Source of the DNA: CAZVRZ01 sp964629965
Lineage (GTDB): Bacteria; Chloroflexota; Anaerolineae; Anaerolineales; UBA4823
DNA: 34,795 bases
Assembly: GCA_964629965.1 (NCBI GenBank)
Contig: CAZVRZ010000051.1
Location: forward strand, 1 to 34,795
Direction of reading: 5' to 3'
Positions 24,292-31,908 of the stretch are shown here, in pieces. The number at the start of each line of letters is the position of its first letter. Within the stretch, counting starts at the first letter, position 1. Under the pieces are notes generated by a model, which searched no databases, had not been told where the DNA came from, and saw only the letters and a list, made by a program, of their open reading frames with translations. The position numbers and the translations under genes were made by a program.

Positions 24292-25287
24292 ATGAGAACA
24301 GCTCAAATCTTGCAGCCCAACCATTTACATTACCCCGACTTTGCTATACCCGAACCGCTCGGCAGCGAAATTCTGATCCAGGTAATGGCTTCGGGAATCT
24401 GCGGTACGGATATTCACATCTTTCGAGGTGAATACCTGGGAGGGTATCCGGTTATTCCAGGGCATGAATTTGCCGGTGTGGTCAGTGCGGTTGGGCCACA
24501 GGTTACGCGCTTCAAATGCGGCGATCGCGTTGCCGTTGAACCAAACATCCCTTGCGACAACTGCTATAACTGCCTGAACAACCGGCAGAATTTCTGCCTG
24601 AACTGGCAAGCGGTTGGCGTTACCAGGCCCGGCGGCATGGCCCAGTATGTACTGGCGCCTGAGAAGGCAGTTTTCGATATCGGGCAACTGTCTTTCGAAG
24701 CCGGCGCATTCATGGAGCCGCTTTCCTGTGTGCTGCATGGTATCGAACGCACCAGCATCAAGCTGGCTGACAAAGTGGCCTTGCTCGGTGCAGGGCCCAT
24801 CGGATGCCTGCTCATGCAGGTGATCCAGAGCCAAGGAGCATCTCAGATAACCGTTGCAGAAAAGAATCCCAGCCGGCTGGCTTTCGCCGCAGAACTAGGC
24901 GCAACCCGCTGCCTGTCTGACCTGGACATGTTAGAAACCGACAGCTATGATGTGGTAATCGATGCAACCGGCGCCTTGCCTGTTATGCGCCGCAGCCTGG
25001 ATTTTGCCCGTCGCGGCGGCAAAGTGTTGTGGTTTGGTGTGCCGCCTGCAGATAAAGAAATCAGCCTGGAACCCTTCAAGGTTTTTCAAAAAGGCTTAAC
25101 CATACTTTCATCCTTCACTTCCGTGCGCAACTCGTACCAGGCGCTGGAATTACTTCAATCCGGACAGGTGGATGTATCGAAAATTGTCTCTCACCGGCTG
25201 CCTTTGGAAGAATTGCAGAAAGGGATCGAAATGATTGAGGCAGGCCATGAAAATGTGCGTAAAGTATTGATCTGCCCAAATGCCTGA
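24292..25287 (+). CDS. Zinc-dependent medium-chain dehydrogenase (sorbitol/threonine dehydrogenase-like)
   Basis: An NAD(P)-dependent oxidoreductase of the MDR superfamily, 331 residues. Catalytic zinc ligands are visible in ICGTDIH and in PGHEFAG, with the downstream Glu in FMEPLSC. The four structural-zinc cysteines lie in CDNCYNCLNNRQNFC. The Rossmann motif is LLGAGPIGC. The overall pattern is closest to polyol or threonine 3-dehydrogenases; the substrate is not decided. The ATG at 24292 has GGAG 6 nt upstream and gives the family-typical start MRTAQ; an ATG at 24280 with AAGGA upstream is also possible. The next gene has its own promoter box. Confidence 0.9.
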   Translation: MRTAQILQPNHLHYPDFAIPEPLGSEILIQVMASGICGTDIHIFRGEYLGGYPVIPGHEFAGVVSAVGPQVTRFKCGDRVAVEPNIPCDNCYNCLNNRQNFCLNWQAVGVTRPGGMAQYVLAPEKAVFDIGQLSFEAGAFMEPLSCVLHGIERTSIKLADKVALLGAGPIGCLLMQVIQSQGASQITVAEKNPSRLAFAAELGATRCLSDLDMLETDSYDVVIDATGALPVMRRSLDFARRGGKVLWFGVPPADKEISLEPFKVFQKGLTILSSFTSVRNSYQALELLQSGQVDVSKIVSHRLPLEELQKGIEMIEAGHENVRKVLICPNA

Positions 25288-25313
25288 CCGCTATCCGGTG
25301 AATTATTTCGGAG

Positions 25314-25319
25314 TATAAT
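25314..25319 (+). promoter_or_regulatory. -10 box (TATAAT) upstream of the nucleotidase gene
   Basis: GAG-TATAAT-CC on plus, 42 nt upstream of the ATG at 25362. The leader holds two GGCGCC hexamers (25324-25329 and 25340-25345) that could pair. No -35 seen. Confidence 0.45.
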
Positions 25320-25361
25320 CCGGGCGCCGATATTCGTGGGCGCCTTCGTCACCAGGATGAT

Positions 25362-26399
25362 ATGATGCTCGATCTCAAACAACCCGAAATACAATTCGCC
25401 CTGCACGCTGTGCAGCAAGCCGCCATATTGGCGCGCCTGGTACAGGCGGAAATGATCCAGGCTGGAAACCACACTGCATCCCTTACTAAGGAAGATCGAT
25501 CACCGGTCACGGTTGCCGATTTTGCCATTCAGGCTTTCACGGCCTCGCTGCTTGCTGAAGCCTTTCCATCTGATCTACTGATTGGAGAAGAAAGCTCAGG
25601 AGCATTACACTCCGAACCAGAGACCCTGGAGCGCGTCGCCGGTTTTGTGCAGCGATTCAAGGACCGGGCCACCCCAGAGGATATCTGCGCCTGGATAGAT
25701 CGAGGTGCGAAGGATTTGGATGGAACGATACACCCGCGACGTTTTTGGACGCTCGATCCCATCGATGGCACCAAAGGGTTTTTGCGCGGCGACCAATACG
25801 TGGTGGCCCTGGCATTGGTCATAGACGGACAGGTGGAAATGGGTGTGCTCGGCTGTCCCAATTTACGCGATGGCAGTATGCTCGATGTGGGAGGGCCAGG
25901 GTCCATCCTGGCTGCCCGGCGCGGCCTAGGAGCCTGGAGCACGACATTGCAGCCCGAACAAGATAGCTTTACTACAAACATGTTTCAACGCCTGGTCGTG
26001 TCCACCCGTTCGAATCCTTCCCAGGCGCGGTTGCTGCGCTCCTTCGAAGCCAGCCATACGAATGTTGAGAAAATTGATGAACTGGCAGGCTTGTTGAATA
26101 TAGAAGCAGAAGCAGTGCGCATGGACAGCCAGGCCAAGTTTGCTATTTTGGCGGCAGGCGCAGGCGAGGTGATCATCCGCCTGCTCCCGCCCAAGCAGCC
26201 AGAGTACCGAGAGAAGATTTGGGATATGGCTGCCGGTTCAATCATTCTGGAAGAGGCAGGGGGACGGATTAGCGACCTGGATGGGAAAGCATTCGATTTC
26301 ACAACCGGGCGCATCCTGACAAACAACCGCGGTGTGTTGGCTACCAACGGGCTCCTGCACCCCGTTCTGTTGGATGCTTTGGCGCAAATCAAAGCCTGA
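25362..26399 (+). CDS. 3'(2'),5'-bisphosphate nucleotidase (HAL2/CysQ-type)
   Basis: A member of the lithium-sensitive inositol-monophosphatase-like superfamily, 345 residues. It removes the 3'-phosphate of PAP or PAPS, a by-product of sulfate assimilation and sulfo-transfer. Motifs: D45 in KEDRSPVTVADF, GEESS (E76/E77), the signature LDPIDGTKGF (131-140) and the C-terminal WDMAAGSIILEEAGG. These are the four metal-binding regions of the family. The length and the Asp-Arg-Ser-Pro segment fit HAL2 better than inositol monophosphatases. The start is ATGATG with AGGA close upstream. Its stop overlaps the next start by one base. Confidence 0.9.
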   Translation: MMLDLKQPEIQFALHAVQQAAILARLVQAEMIQAGNHTASLTKEDRSPVTVADFAIQAFTASLLAEAFPSDLLIGEESSGALHSEPETLERVAGFVQRFKDRATPEDICAWIDRGAKDLDGTIHPRRFWTLDPIDGTKGFLRGDQYVVALALVIDGQVEMGVLGCPNLRDGSMLDVGGPGSILAARRGLGAWSTTLQPEQDSFTTNMFQRLVVSTRSNPSQARLLRSFEASHTNVEKIDELAGLLNIEAEAVRMDSQAKFAILAAGAGEVIIRLLPPKQPEYREKIWDMAAGSIILEEAGGRISDLDGKAFDFTTGRILTNNRGVLATNGLLHPVLLDALAQIKA

Positions 26400-27988
26400 T
26401 GGTGAAATCAAAAAATCTTTTTCGCCCTGTATGGAAAAGCTGCCTTGGGCAGCTAACGGCATGGTTCCGCCATAACAGCCATGCGGACTATTTGGCTTTG
26501 CTTTTCAGCCTGGCAGGCATATTGATCGCATACGGTGTAGCCACCAATATCTTCGAGCAGATGCCACATATCGAGGATGAGGTTGCCTATGTTTGGCAAG
26601 CAAATGTAGTTGCCAGTGGCCGCCTGACAATTCCCAGCCCCGCCTACGAGAAAAGCTTCCTGGCGCCATTTGTAGTAGACTACCAGGGATCACGCTTTGG
26701 CAAATATCCCATCGGTTGGCCGGCTTTGCTTGGGCTGGCTGTTCGCTTGAACATGCGCGCCTGGATCAATCCATTGCTGGCCGGGTTGGCAGTTTGGCTG
26801 ACATACTGCCTGGGCAAGCGCATTTTCAATGAAAAAGCGGGCTTGCTGGCAGCAGGATTAACCTTGTCATCGCCTTTTTTTATGATGAATTCCGGCAATC
26901 TGCTGTCACATCCATTAAGCCTGGTTCTTAGCGCCGCTTTTGTGCTGGCATGGCTGGATGCCTTCGCCGGAAATCCACCCCAACACCCGCGGTTGTCGAT
27001 CCTGGTAGCTGCCTTGAGCCTGGGTTTACTTGCCATTACCCGCCCTTTTACCGCGGTGGCCATCAGCGTTCCATTTGCAATCCATGGCATATACTTATTG
27101 TGGCACGGTAACCGGCAGATACGCCTGAGCCTGTTCGCTTTTGGAATATTGGCCTTACTGGTCAGCTCTGTCCACCTGCTCTGGCAATACGCTGCTACGG
27201 GAGATCCTTTGCTCAATACTTACACGCTGTGGTGGCCTTATGACAAAGTCGGTTTTGGGCCAGGGCATGGACATACGCAAGATGGGCATTCTTTCCATTA
27301 CGCCTACATCAACACCCGGCACAGCTTGCGAGTGGGGACGTCCGATCTGTTCGGTTGGCCAGGCTACTCGTGGATCTTTTTGCCATTCGGCCTGTGGGCT
27401 GCGCGCCACAATAAGCGCGCCTTGTTGATCGCCAGCGTCTTTCCGTGCTGCGTGATCGTTTACCTGGCTTACTGGACACAGCCCTACCTGTTTGGGCCGC
27501 GTTATTTCTACGAAAGCCTGTACAGCCTGACGATCATCAGTGCAGCCGGAATCCTCTGGCTAGGCGGTTGGCTGGGCCAGGCGGCTGGACTGCCCCGCAC
27601 AGAACTGCAAAACGTGCGTTCCCTGGTTACTGTGGGCCTCTTAACCGGGCTGATCGGGCTCAACTTGCTCGTTTATGCGCCTATGCGCCTGGGGGGATTG
27701 GTTAACCTGTTTGGCATCGGCAGAGAAAACCTGCTGCCGTTTCAAAGTGCGGCTGCCCAAGAATTGACACCAGCCCTGGTCTTTGTACACACACCTCATT
27801 GGCAGAAATACAGCAGCACCTTTGAATTGGAAGATCCAGATCTGACCACGCCGTTCATTTTTGCCTGGAGTAGAGGCCCTCAGACAGATACGGCTGTAGC
27901 CGCGCTCTATCCAGAGCGCTCGATCTTTCATTACTACCCTGAAGAGCCCTACCGGCTCTACACGGCACCTCTAGCGAATAAAGAATAA
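26399..27988 (+). CDS. GT-C membrane glycosyltransferase (ArnT/PMT-like)
   Basis: A 529-residue integral membrane protein with about ten hydrophobic helices. The first extracytoplasmic loop has the acidic motif HIEDEVAYVWQA after TM1, as in GT-C dolichyl/undecaprenyl-phosphate-sugar-dependent transferases (GT39/GT83 type). GKYPIGWPALLGL and the YFYESLY segment also match that group. It probably transfers a sugar to lipid or protein on the outer face; the acceptor is unknown. The start overlaps the nucleotidase stop (TGATGG). The TAA stop (27986-27988) lies within the left target duplication of the foldback element copy 2, so the insertion hit the very end of this gene without changing the protein. 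Confidence 0.8.
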   Translation: MVKSKNLFRPVWKSCLGQLTAWFRHNSHADYLALLFSLAGILIAYGVATNIFEQMPHIEDEVAYVWQANVVASGRLTIPSPAYEKSFLAPFVVDYQGSRFGKYPIGWPALLGLAVRLNMRAWINPLLAGLAVWLTYCLGKRIFNEKAGLLAAGLTLSSPFFMMNSGNLLSHPLSLVLSAAFVLAWLDAFAGNPPQHPRLSILVAALSLGLLAITRPFTAVAISVPFAIHGIYLLWHGNRQIRLSLFAFGILALLVSSVHLLWQYAATGDPLLNTYTLWWPYDKVGFGPGHGHTQDGHSFHYAYINTRHSLRVGTSDLFGWPGYSWIFLPFGLWAARHNKRALLIASVFPCCVIVYLAYWTQPYLFGPRYFYESLYSLTIISAAGILWLGGWLGQAAGLPRTELQNVRSLVTVGLLTGLIGLNLLVYAPMRLGGLVNLFGIGRENLLPFQSAAAQELTPALVFVHTPHWQKYSSTFELEDPDLTTPFIFAWSRGPQTDTAVAALYPERSIFHYYPEEPYRLYTAPLANKE

Positions 27989-27990
27989 AA

Positions 27991-28044
27991 GTATCTTCTC
28001 AAAAAAAGGGGGGGGCACTTTCCCCCGGATTATTGAGAGGATAC
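27991..28044. mobile_element. Foldback MITE-like element, copy 2 (54 bp)
   Basis: The left end GTATCTTCTCAA and the complement of the right end, GTATCCTCTCAA, form a 12-bp inverted repeat with one mismatch. The perfect 8-bp direct repeat GAATAAAA flanks it (27983-27990 and 28045-28052). Its right end is identical to the left end of copy 1 for 23 bases, and its left end resembles the right end of copy 1 (both continue with an A-rich then G-rich run). It lacks the long inner hairpin of copy 1, having only a G-run/C-run. It lies between convergent genes. Confidence 0.82.
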
Positions 28045-28052
28045 GAATAAAA

Positions 28053-28079
28053 ATATCCTAGGCATATGCCTAGGGATAT
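28053..28079 (-). terminator. Putative intrinsic terminator at the end of the TPR membrane gene
   Basis: The perfect 18-bp palindrome CCTAGGCATATGCCTAGG (28057-28074), extended by ATAT arms with one bulge, is followed on the minus strand by ATATTTTTATT. It overlaps the TAG stop (28070-28072). The T-run is partly the target duplication of foldback copy 2. Confidence 0.5.
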
Positions 28080-29485
28080 GCCGTCGGATCTACCGTTGGC
28101 GGTGGTTCAAAGGTTGCCACAGGCACTTCAAAAGTGGGCGTAGCCTCGCCGCCGGGAATTGTTCCTTCGGATGGTTGAGAGCTTCCACTGCACTCTTGGG
28201 CAGAATACTCAGCCGTAGGTTGCACAGATGGGTTAGCGCCGACATTGATGGCAGCCTGATATTGTTCCTGAGCTTCACACCACCGTGCCTGGCGAGCCAG
28301 CCAATCTCCATAACCAACCAATGCGCGGCGATACCGTTCCATCGCCGTGACTTGCGAGGCATCCATCAAATTAGGCGCGATCTGCACCAATTGGCTAAAA
28401 TGATATACCGCCTGCTCCCAATCGACATCCCAAAAGCTTGCGCCGCGGGTGTACAACTCGGCCCAATCTTTCCAATTTTTCGCTTCCACATCCAGCGGGC
28501 CAAAACGCTCGGCCAATGCCAGGTTATAAGTGCCCCCTTCCAGATCAGCCTGGCGGGATATTTTATCCACACCCTGGTTACGCAAGGCCATATAAAGCAT
28601 GCCGTCCACTTCAACAACGCGGTACTCGGGATCGCGCTTGCGCAGCAGCAGTAATGTGTCGATCACATTGCCCCATTCCTGGGTTAGCATATACGATTGC
28701 GCCTGGATAAAGAGATCATCCTGGCCGCGCAAATCGGGCGTTGGCGTTACGGTGGGCGTAGGAGCAGGTGTAACGGTCGCCGTGCTAATCGAACGCAGCA
28801 AAGCCTCGGCAAGCATATCCGCTGCGGATGGATAACCGGGATTGAGGCGGATCACATATTCGAAACGCTGGCGCGCCAGATCATAACGGCCGGCTGCCAG
28901 ATCTTCCATGCCCATCTCATATTGCACCTGAGCCTCTCCTGCAATCTGAGTGGCCTCTTTGCTGATACGCTGGTCAATAGCAGACAGGTAACCACTGTAA
29001 GCGCTCGAGGCCGCTATCAAGGCCAACACGAGAATGCTTAGGAAAGCCCACAACAGCCAGGTCAGGCGTCGCTTTGGGCGCGGCGGCCGCTGCGCTTCAA
29101 TATCTATATCTATATCTTCTTCAACAGGCATTTGGGATTGAATAGCTTCTTGCGGCTGTTGTTCTGCCCGAGGCGGTCGTACGACCTCAGGCAATCTCTC
29201 TGCTTCAGGCAATCTTTCGACCTGCCTGGTCTCCATCTCGGCAGGCGCTGCGCCAAGAACTTCCTTTGGGGCCGGGGAAGATATTTGCGTGATTTCCAGC
29301 GATGCAGGGTCAATACTTGAGTCTGCTTCGCTGACCGGCCGAGAAACAATCGTCTTTTCTGTCTGGGAATCAAAAACATGCAGCCGAGTTTCTTCAACAG
29401 GAGCCTGGTTATCGCCAGGCTGGGTAGAATTTTGATCCCGCCTTGGCGAAGCGGGAATTGTATCATCCGTCATATTTGGTTCCAT
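28070..29485 (-). CDS. Single-pass membrane protein with cytoplasmic disordered region and extracellular TPR-like repeats
   Basis: A 471-residue protein. The N-terminal third (about 1-140) is Pro/Glu/Thr-rich and probably disordered and cytoplasmic. One TM helix follows (about 141-166, WLLWAFLSILVLALIA), then an extracellular part with a TPR-like unit (MEDLAAGRYDLARQRFEYVI, AMLNPG-like turns), a Thr/Pro linker (PAPTPTVTPTP) and further helical repeats, ending in a Pro-rich tail. Its architecture parallels the PP2C and pseudophosphatase proteins in the window. The cytoplasmic part has several E-T-R segments (EETRL, METRQ) that could be Ser/Thr kinase targets; that is speculation. The start is the ATG at 29485, with TATAAT 6 nt upstream and no ribosome-binding site. 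Function unknown. Confidence 0.75.
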   Translation of the reverse strand: MEPNMTDDTIPASPRRDQNSTQPGDNQAPVEETRLHVFDSQTEKTIVSRPVSEADSSIDPASLEITQISSPAPKEVLGAAPAEMETRQVERLPEAERLPEVVRPPRAEQQPQEAIQSQMPVEEDIDIDIEAQRPPRPKRRLTWLLWAFLSILVLALIAASSAYSGYLSAIDQRISKEATQIAGEAQVQYEMGMEDLAAGRYDLARQRFEYVIRLNPGYPSAADMLAEALLRSISTATVTPAPTPTVTPTPDLRGQDDLFIQAQSYMLTQEWGNVIDTLLLLRKRDPEYRVVEVDGMLYMALRNQGVDKISRQADLEGGTYNLALAERFGPLDVEAKNWKDWAELYTRGASFWDVDWEQAVYHFSQLVQIAPNLMDASQVTAMERYRRALVGYGDWLARQARWCEAQEQYQAAINVGANPSVQPTAEYSAQECSGSSQPSEGTIPGGEATPTFEVPVATFEPPPTVDPTAYP

Positions 29486-29491
29486 GCGCAC

Positions 29492-29497
29492 ATTATA
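29492..29497 (-). promoter_or_regulatory. -10 box (TATAAT) for the TPR membrane gene
   Basis: The minus strand reads AAGG-TATAAT-GTGCGC-ATG: 6 nt between box and start codon, so the transcript would begin at or next to the ATG. Confidence 0.55.
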
Positions 29498-29552
29498 CCT
29501 TATCCTTTTGCATCATGTCCCCAGTTTCTCAAGGCGGGTGAGACATATTTCC

Positions 29553-29581
29553 TTGCGGCTGCCGGCACGCTTTGGCATAAT
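29553..29581 (+). promoter_or_regulatory. Promoter for the GVRGS MBL gene: TTGCGG - 17 nt - CATAAT
   Basis: TTGCGG at 29553-29558 and CATAAT at 29576-29581 with a 17-nt spacer, 100 nt upstream of the ATG at 29682. This is the best-spaced -35/-10 pair I found in the window. Confidence 0.5.
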
Positions 29582-29681
29582 GAAAGCAGAAAACGAAAAA
29601 AACGCCTGAAAGTTCAAACCGGCAGATATATTTGCCAGGCAGATCAAAGTGAAAGAGCATCGCAGGAAAGGAGAGAAGCAA

Positions 29682-30677
29682 ATGAACGAGACCTTGATCG
29701 TCAAATTCTGGGGAGTGCGCGGCAGCCACGCTGTTCCTGGAGCCCAAACGGTTTTCTACGGCGGCAATACATCCTGCATTGAAGTACAAGCCGGGCATTG
29801 GACAATGATCCTGGATGCTGGAACCGGCATCATCCAATTGGGAAAAGACCTGCTGCAGCGCAGCCGGTCAGCCGAGTCCCCAGCGAACCTGGCCATATTC
29901 TTCAGCCATCTGCACCACGATCACACCCAAGGGTTTCCCTTTTTCGCCCCGGCTTACCAACCCTCCTGGCGCCTGCACTTGTTCGGGCCGGGAACCTTCG
30001 AGCAGACATTGGAGGATACCCTGAAAAATACCATGTCTCCACCGGCCTTTCCGGTCAAGCTGCACGAGCTGAGCGCACAAAAATCATTCTACGGCCTATC
30101 CGATGGCAGCCAGGTTTGCCTGGGAGCATCCAAAGATGAGGTACTTGTTGGAGCTAGCTCACACGTCAACGATCCAGATGATCCCAGCAAACAGGTGCGG
30201 GTACACGTCCTGCGCTCCCATGCCCACCCTGGCGGCGTGCTCATCTACCGCATCGAATGGGGTGGACGCGCAGTGGTCTACGCCACCGATACCGAGGGAT
30301 ACGTAGGAAATGATCGGCGCCTGGCAGACTTTAGCCAGGGTGCAGATCTGCTGATCCACGATGCACAATACGCCGAAGCCCATTACCAGGGCCAGGCTCC
30401 CGGTTTGCCTGCCACGCAAGGTTTTGGACACTCAACTGCCCGGATGGCCTGCGATATGGCCCAGGCTGCCGGTGTGAAGCGGCTGATGCTCTTCCATCAC
30501 GATCCCAATTATAACGATGAGGATATCAGCAACATCGAAGCACACGCCCAGGTCTTGTTTCCCCGGGTACAAGCTGCTTATGAAGGCCTGGAATTAGAAA
30601 TCGGGCAGGGCGACAACGAAGCTCACGCCCAGACCTTGAAGCTCACGCCCAGTCCTTATATCACAAGATATCGATGA
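29682..30677 (+). CDS. MBL-fold hydrolase of the GVRGS type (cyclic phosphodiesterase-like)
   Basis: A 331-residue metallo-beta-lactamase-fold enzyme. It begins with WGVRGSHAVPG followed by YGGNTSCIEV, the signature of PhnP-like/class III cyclic phosphodiesterase-like MBL proteins. Metal ligands: HLHHDH (about 77-82), a later His in HAHPGG, the Asp in YATDTE, and FHHDP near the end. The ATG at 29682 has AAGGAG 8 nt upstream. A 20-bp imperfect tandem duplication (30618-30637 / 30638-30657) shifts the frame of the last residues, so the present C-terminus (KLTPSPYITRYR) is probably new. It is followed after 58 nt by a Crp-type regulator. The substrate (a cyclic nucleotide or phosphodiester) is an inference. 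Confidence 0.85.
   Translation: MNETLIVKFWGVRGSHAVPGAQTVFYGGNTSCIEVQAGHWTMILDAGTGIIQLGKDLLQRSRSAESPANLAIFFSHLHHDHTQGFPFFAPAYQPSWRLHLFGPGTFEQTLEDTLKNTMSPPAFPVKLHELSAQKSFYGLSDGSQVCLGASKDEVLVGASSHVNDPDDPSKQVRVHVLRSHAHPGGVLIYRIEWGGRAVVYATDTEGYVGNDRRLADFSQGADLLIHDAQYAEAHYQGQAPGLPATQGFGHSTARMACDMAQAAGVKRLMLFHHDPNYNDEDISNIEAHAQVLFPRVQAAYEGLELEIGQGDNEAHAQTLKLTPSPYITRYR
30618..30657 (+). repeat. 20-bp tandem duplication in the end of the MBL gene
   Basis: GAAGCTCACGCCCAGACCTT at 30618-30637 is followed directly by a copy with one change (GTCCTT for GACCTT) at 30638-30657. As 20 is not a multiple of 3, the two copies are read in different frames (EAHAQTL, then KLTPSP). Confidence 0.9.
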
Positions 30678-30735
30678 AAAGCTTGCCTTGGATAAGGGTC
30701 AAGCAGTACAATTCATATCAGTCGGGAGGTAACCC

Positions 30736-31428
30736 ATGCTAAAAAAGACAACGCCTGAAAACCTAGTGCAACTAGCGCTGTTCGCCAACCTGGACGAAAA
30801 ACAACTGGAATGGATGACGGAACGTTTGCACTGCAAGGCATTTCCTGCCGACACCAACATTATCACAATTGAACAACCCGGCGAAGTGGTTTTCTTTATA
30901 CTCAGCGGTACCGTTAAAGTACATATCGAACAGGCAGAGGGCACCGATGTGGTACTGGCAATCTTGGGACCAGGAGACACGGTGGGCGAGATGAGCCTGC
31001 TCGACTCGGCCGGGCGTTCTGCCAGCGCCATCACGTTGGAAGAAACAACCTTGCTTTGGATGGGCCGCCAGGGTTTCCAGGATGCATTGCAGCACATCCC
31101 CGCACTGGCTTTCAACCTGGTACGCATCCTATCGGGTCGCGTGCGCCTGGCAAACGAACAGATCCAGACCCTGGCAACGCTCAACGTTTATGGACGCGTC
31201 GCCCGGCAACTGCTCGCCTTTGCCGAAAAGTATGGTGAAGAAGCTGACAACGGATATGTTTTGATCCCCATCCGCCTGACGCAGGGTGATATTGCCGACC
31301 TGGTCGGAGCATCACGCAAACGCGTCAACCAGGTGATGGTAGCCTTCAAGACTTCGGGATATATCTCCGTGGATCCAGGCGGGCGTATCCAGGTACAAAA
31401 CAGGCACGCCCTGGCCAAATACTGCTGA
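30736..31428 (+). CDS. Crp/Fnr-family transcription regulator
   Basis: A 230-residue regulator with an N-terminal cyclic-nucleotide-binding beta-roll (about 10-120) and a C-terminal winged helix (about 150-225). The phosphate-binding cassette reads GEMSLLDSAGRSASA: the Gly-Glu and the Arg-Ser-Ala that contact cAMP in CRP are all kept, so nucleotide binding is plausible. The recognition region is TQGDIADLVGASRKRVNQVM. There is no Fnr-type cysteine cluster at the N-terminus. The start has GGAGG 7-8 nt upstream. It probably shares a transcript with the MBL hydrolase upstream. Its targets are unknown; no palindromic Crp-like site was identified with confidence. Confidence 0.92.
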   Translation: MLKKTTPENLVQLALFANLDEKQLEWMTERLHCKAFPADTNIITIEQPGEVVFFILSGTVKVHIEQAEGTDVVLAILGPGDTVGEMSLLDSAGRSASAITLEETTLLWMGRQGFQDALQHIPALAFNLVRILSGRVRLANEQIQTLATLNVYGRVARQLLAFAEKYGEEADNGYVLIPIRLTQGDIADLVGASRKRVNQVMVAFKTSGYISVDPGGRIQVQNRHALAKYC

Positions 31429-31438
31429 TACAGGCTGG

Positions 31439-31885
31439 TTACCACAAGCCATGGTGAGGCCTGCTCCCTTGCCCAGGTACAAGCCTCCTGCGGCAGCCAG
31501 GCGCCAGATCGTCCGGCATATCATGGATGGAAAAAAAACGAACCTCAGCGATCTCCCAATCGGATTTACCAGTACAGGAAAGAATCTCAGCCTGGAAGAG
31601 AACAATATGATCGCTCTTTCCTTCGACAAAATTCGAATAAATACCCACCAAGGATAGTTCACCCAGTTCTGCGCCGGCTTCTTCAAAAGCTTCGCGCCGC
31701 GCAGCCTGCTCCAGGGTCTCTTGGCGATGCAGCCCGCCGCCTGGGAACAACCAGGTGTCTTGATAGCGATGCTTTACTAACAACAACTCATCACCACGCT
31801 GCGCCATCACGCGTACACCGGTCGTGATAGGCCGGGTAATAGACCATGTCAACTTTAATATACGGTAAGCGATGTGGAAAATCAT
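31439..31885 (-). CDS. Nudix hydrolase
   Basis: A 148-residue hydrolase that cleaves a nucleoside diphosphate linked to a moiety X. The Nudix box G-x5-E-x7-REAxEEAGA is complete in GGLHRQETLEQAARREAF-EEAG (about residues 49-70). The N-terminal stretch MIFHIAYRILKLTWSITRPIT is hydrophobic with basic residues and may contact the membrane. Substrate unknown. TATAAT lies 7 nt before the ATG; an AGGAG exists but sits 2 nt from the ATG, too close to work as a ribosome-binding site. It converges on the Crp-type gene (10 nt between stops) and is divergent from the M42 peptidase gene. Confidence 0.9.
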   Translation of the reverse strand: MIFHIAYRILKLTWSITRPITTGVRVMAQRGDELLLVKHRYQDTWLFPGGGLHRQETLEQAARREAFEEAGAELGELSLVGIYSNFVEGKSDHIVLFQAEILSCTGKSDWEIAEVRFFSIHDMPDDLAPGCRRRLVPGQGSRPHHGLW

Positions 31886-31892
31886 GGCTCCT

Positions 31893-31908
31893 ATTATAGA
31901 GGTATAAT
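31893..31908. promoter_or_regulatory. Divergent, back-to-back -10 boxes for the Nudix and M42 peptidase genes
   Basis: TATAAT on minus (31898-31893; with TTGTGT as -35 at 31915-31920, 16-nt spacer) and TATAAT on plus (31903-31908) are only 4 nt apart. The plus gene starts at 31960 with a ribosome-binding site; the minus gene starts 7 nt from its box. The two promoters would compete for polymerase. Confidence 0.6.

Noticed and set aside
27991..28044. Intrinsic terminator for the GT-C gene formed by the G-run/C-run of foldback copy 2
   Set aside because: No T-run follows on the plus strand (GGATTATTGAGAGG); the target duplication and shared ends support a mobile element instead.
29100..29117. 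Triple 6-bp repeat ATATCT
   Set aside because: Short, in-frame repeat coding for alternating Asp-Ile in the disordered region; likely simple slippage without further meaning.
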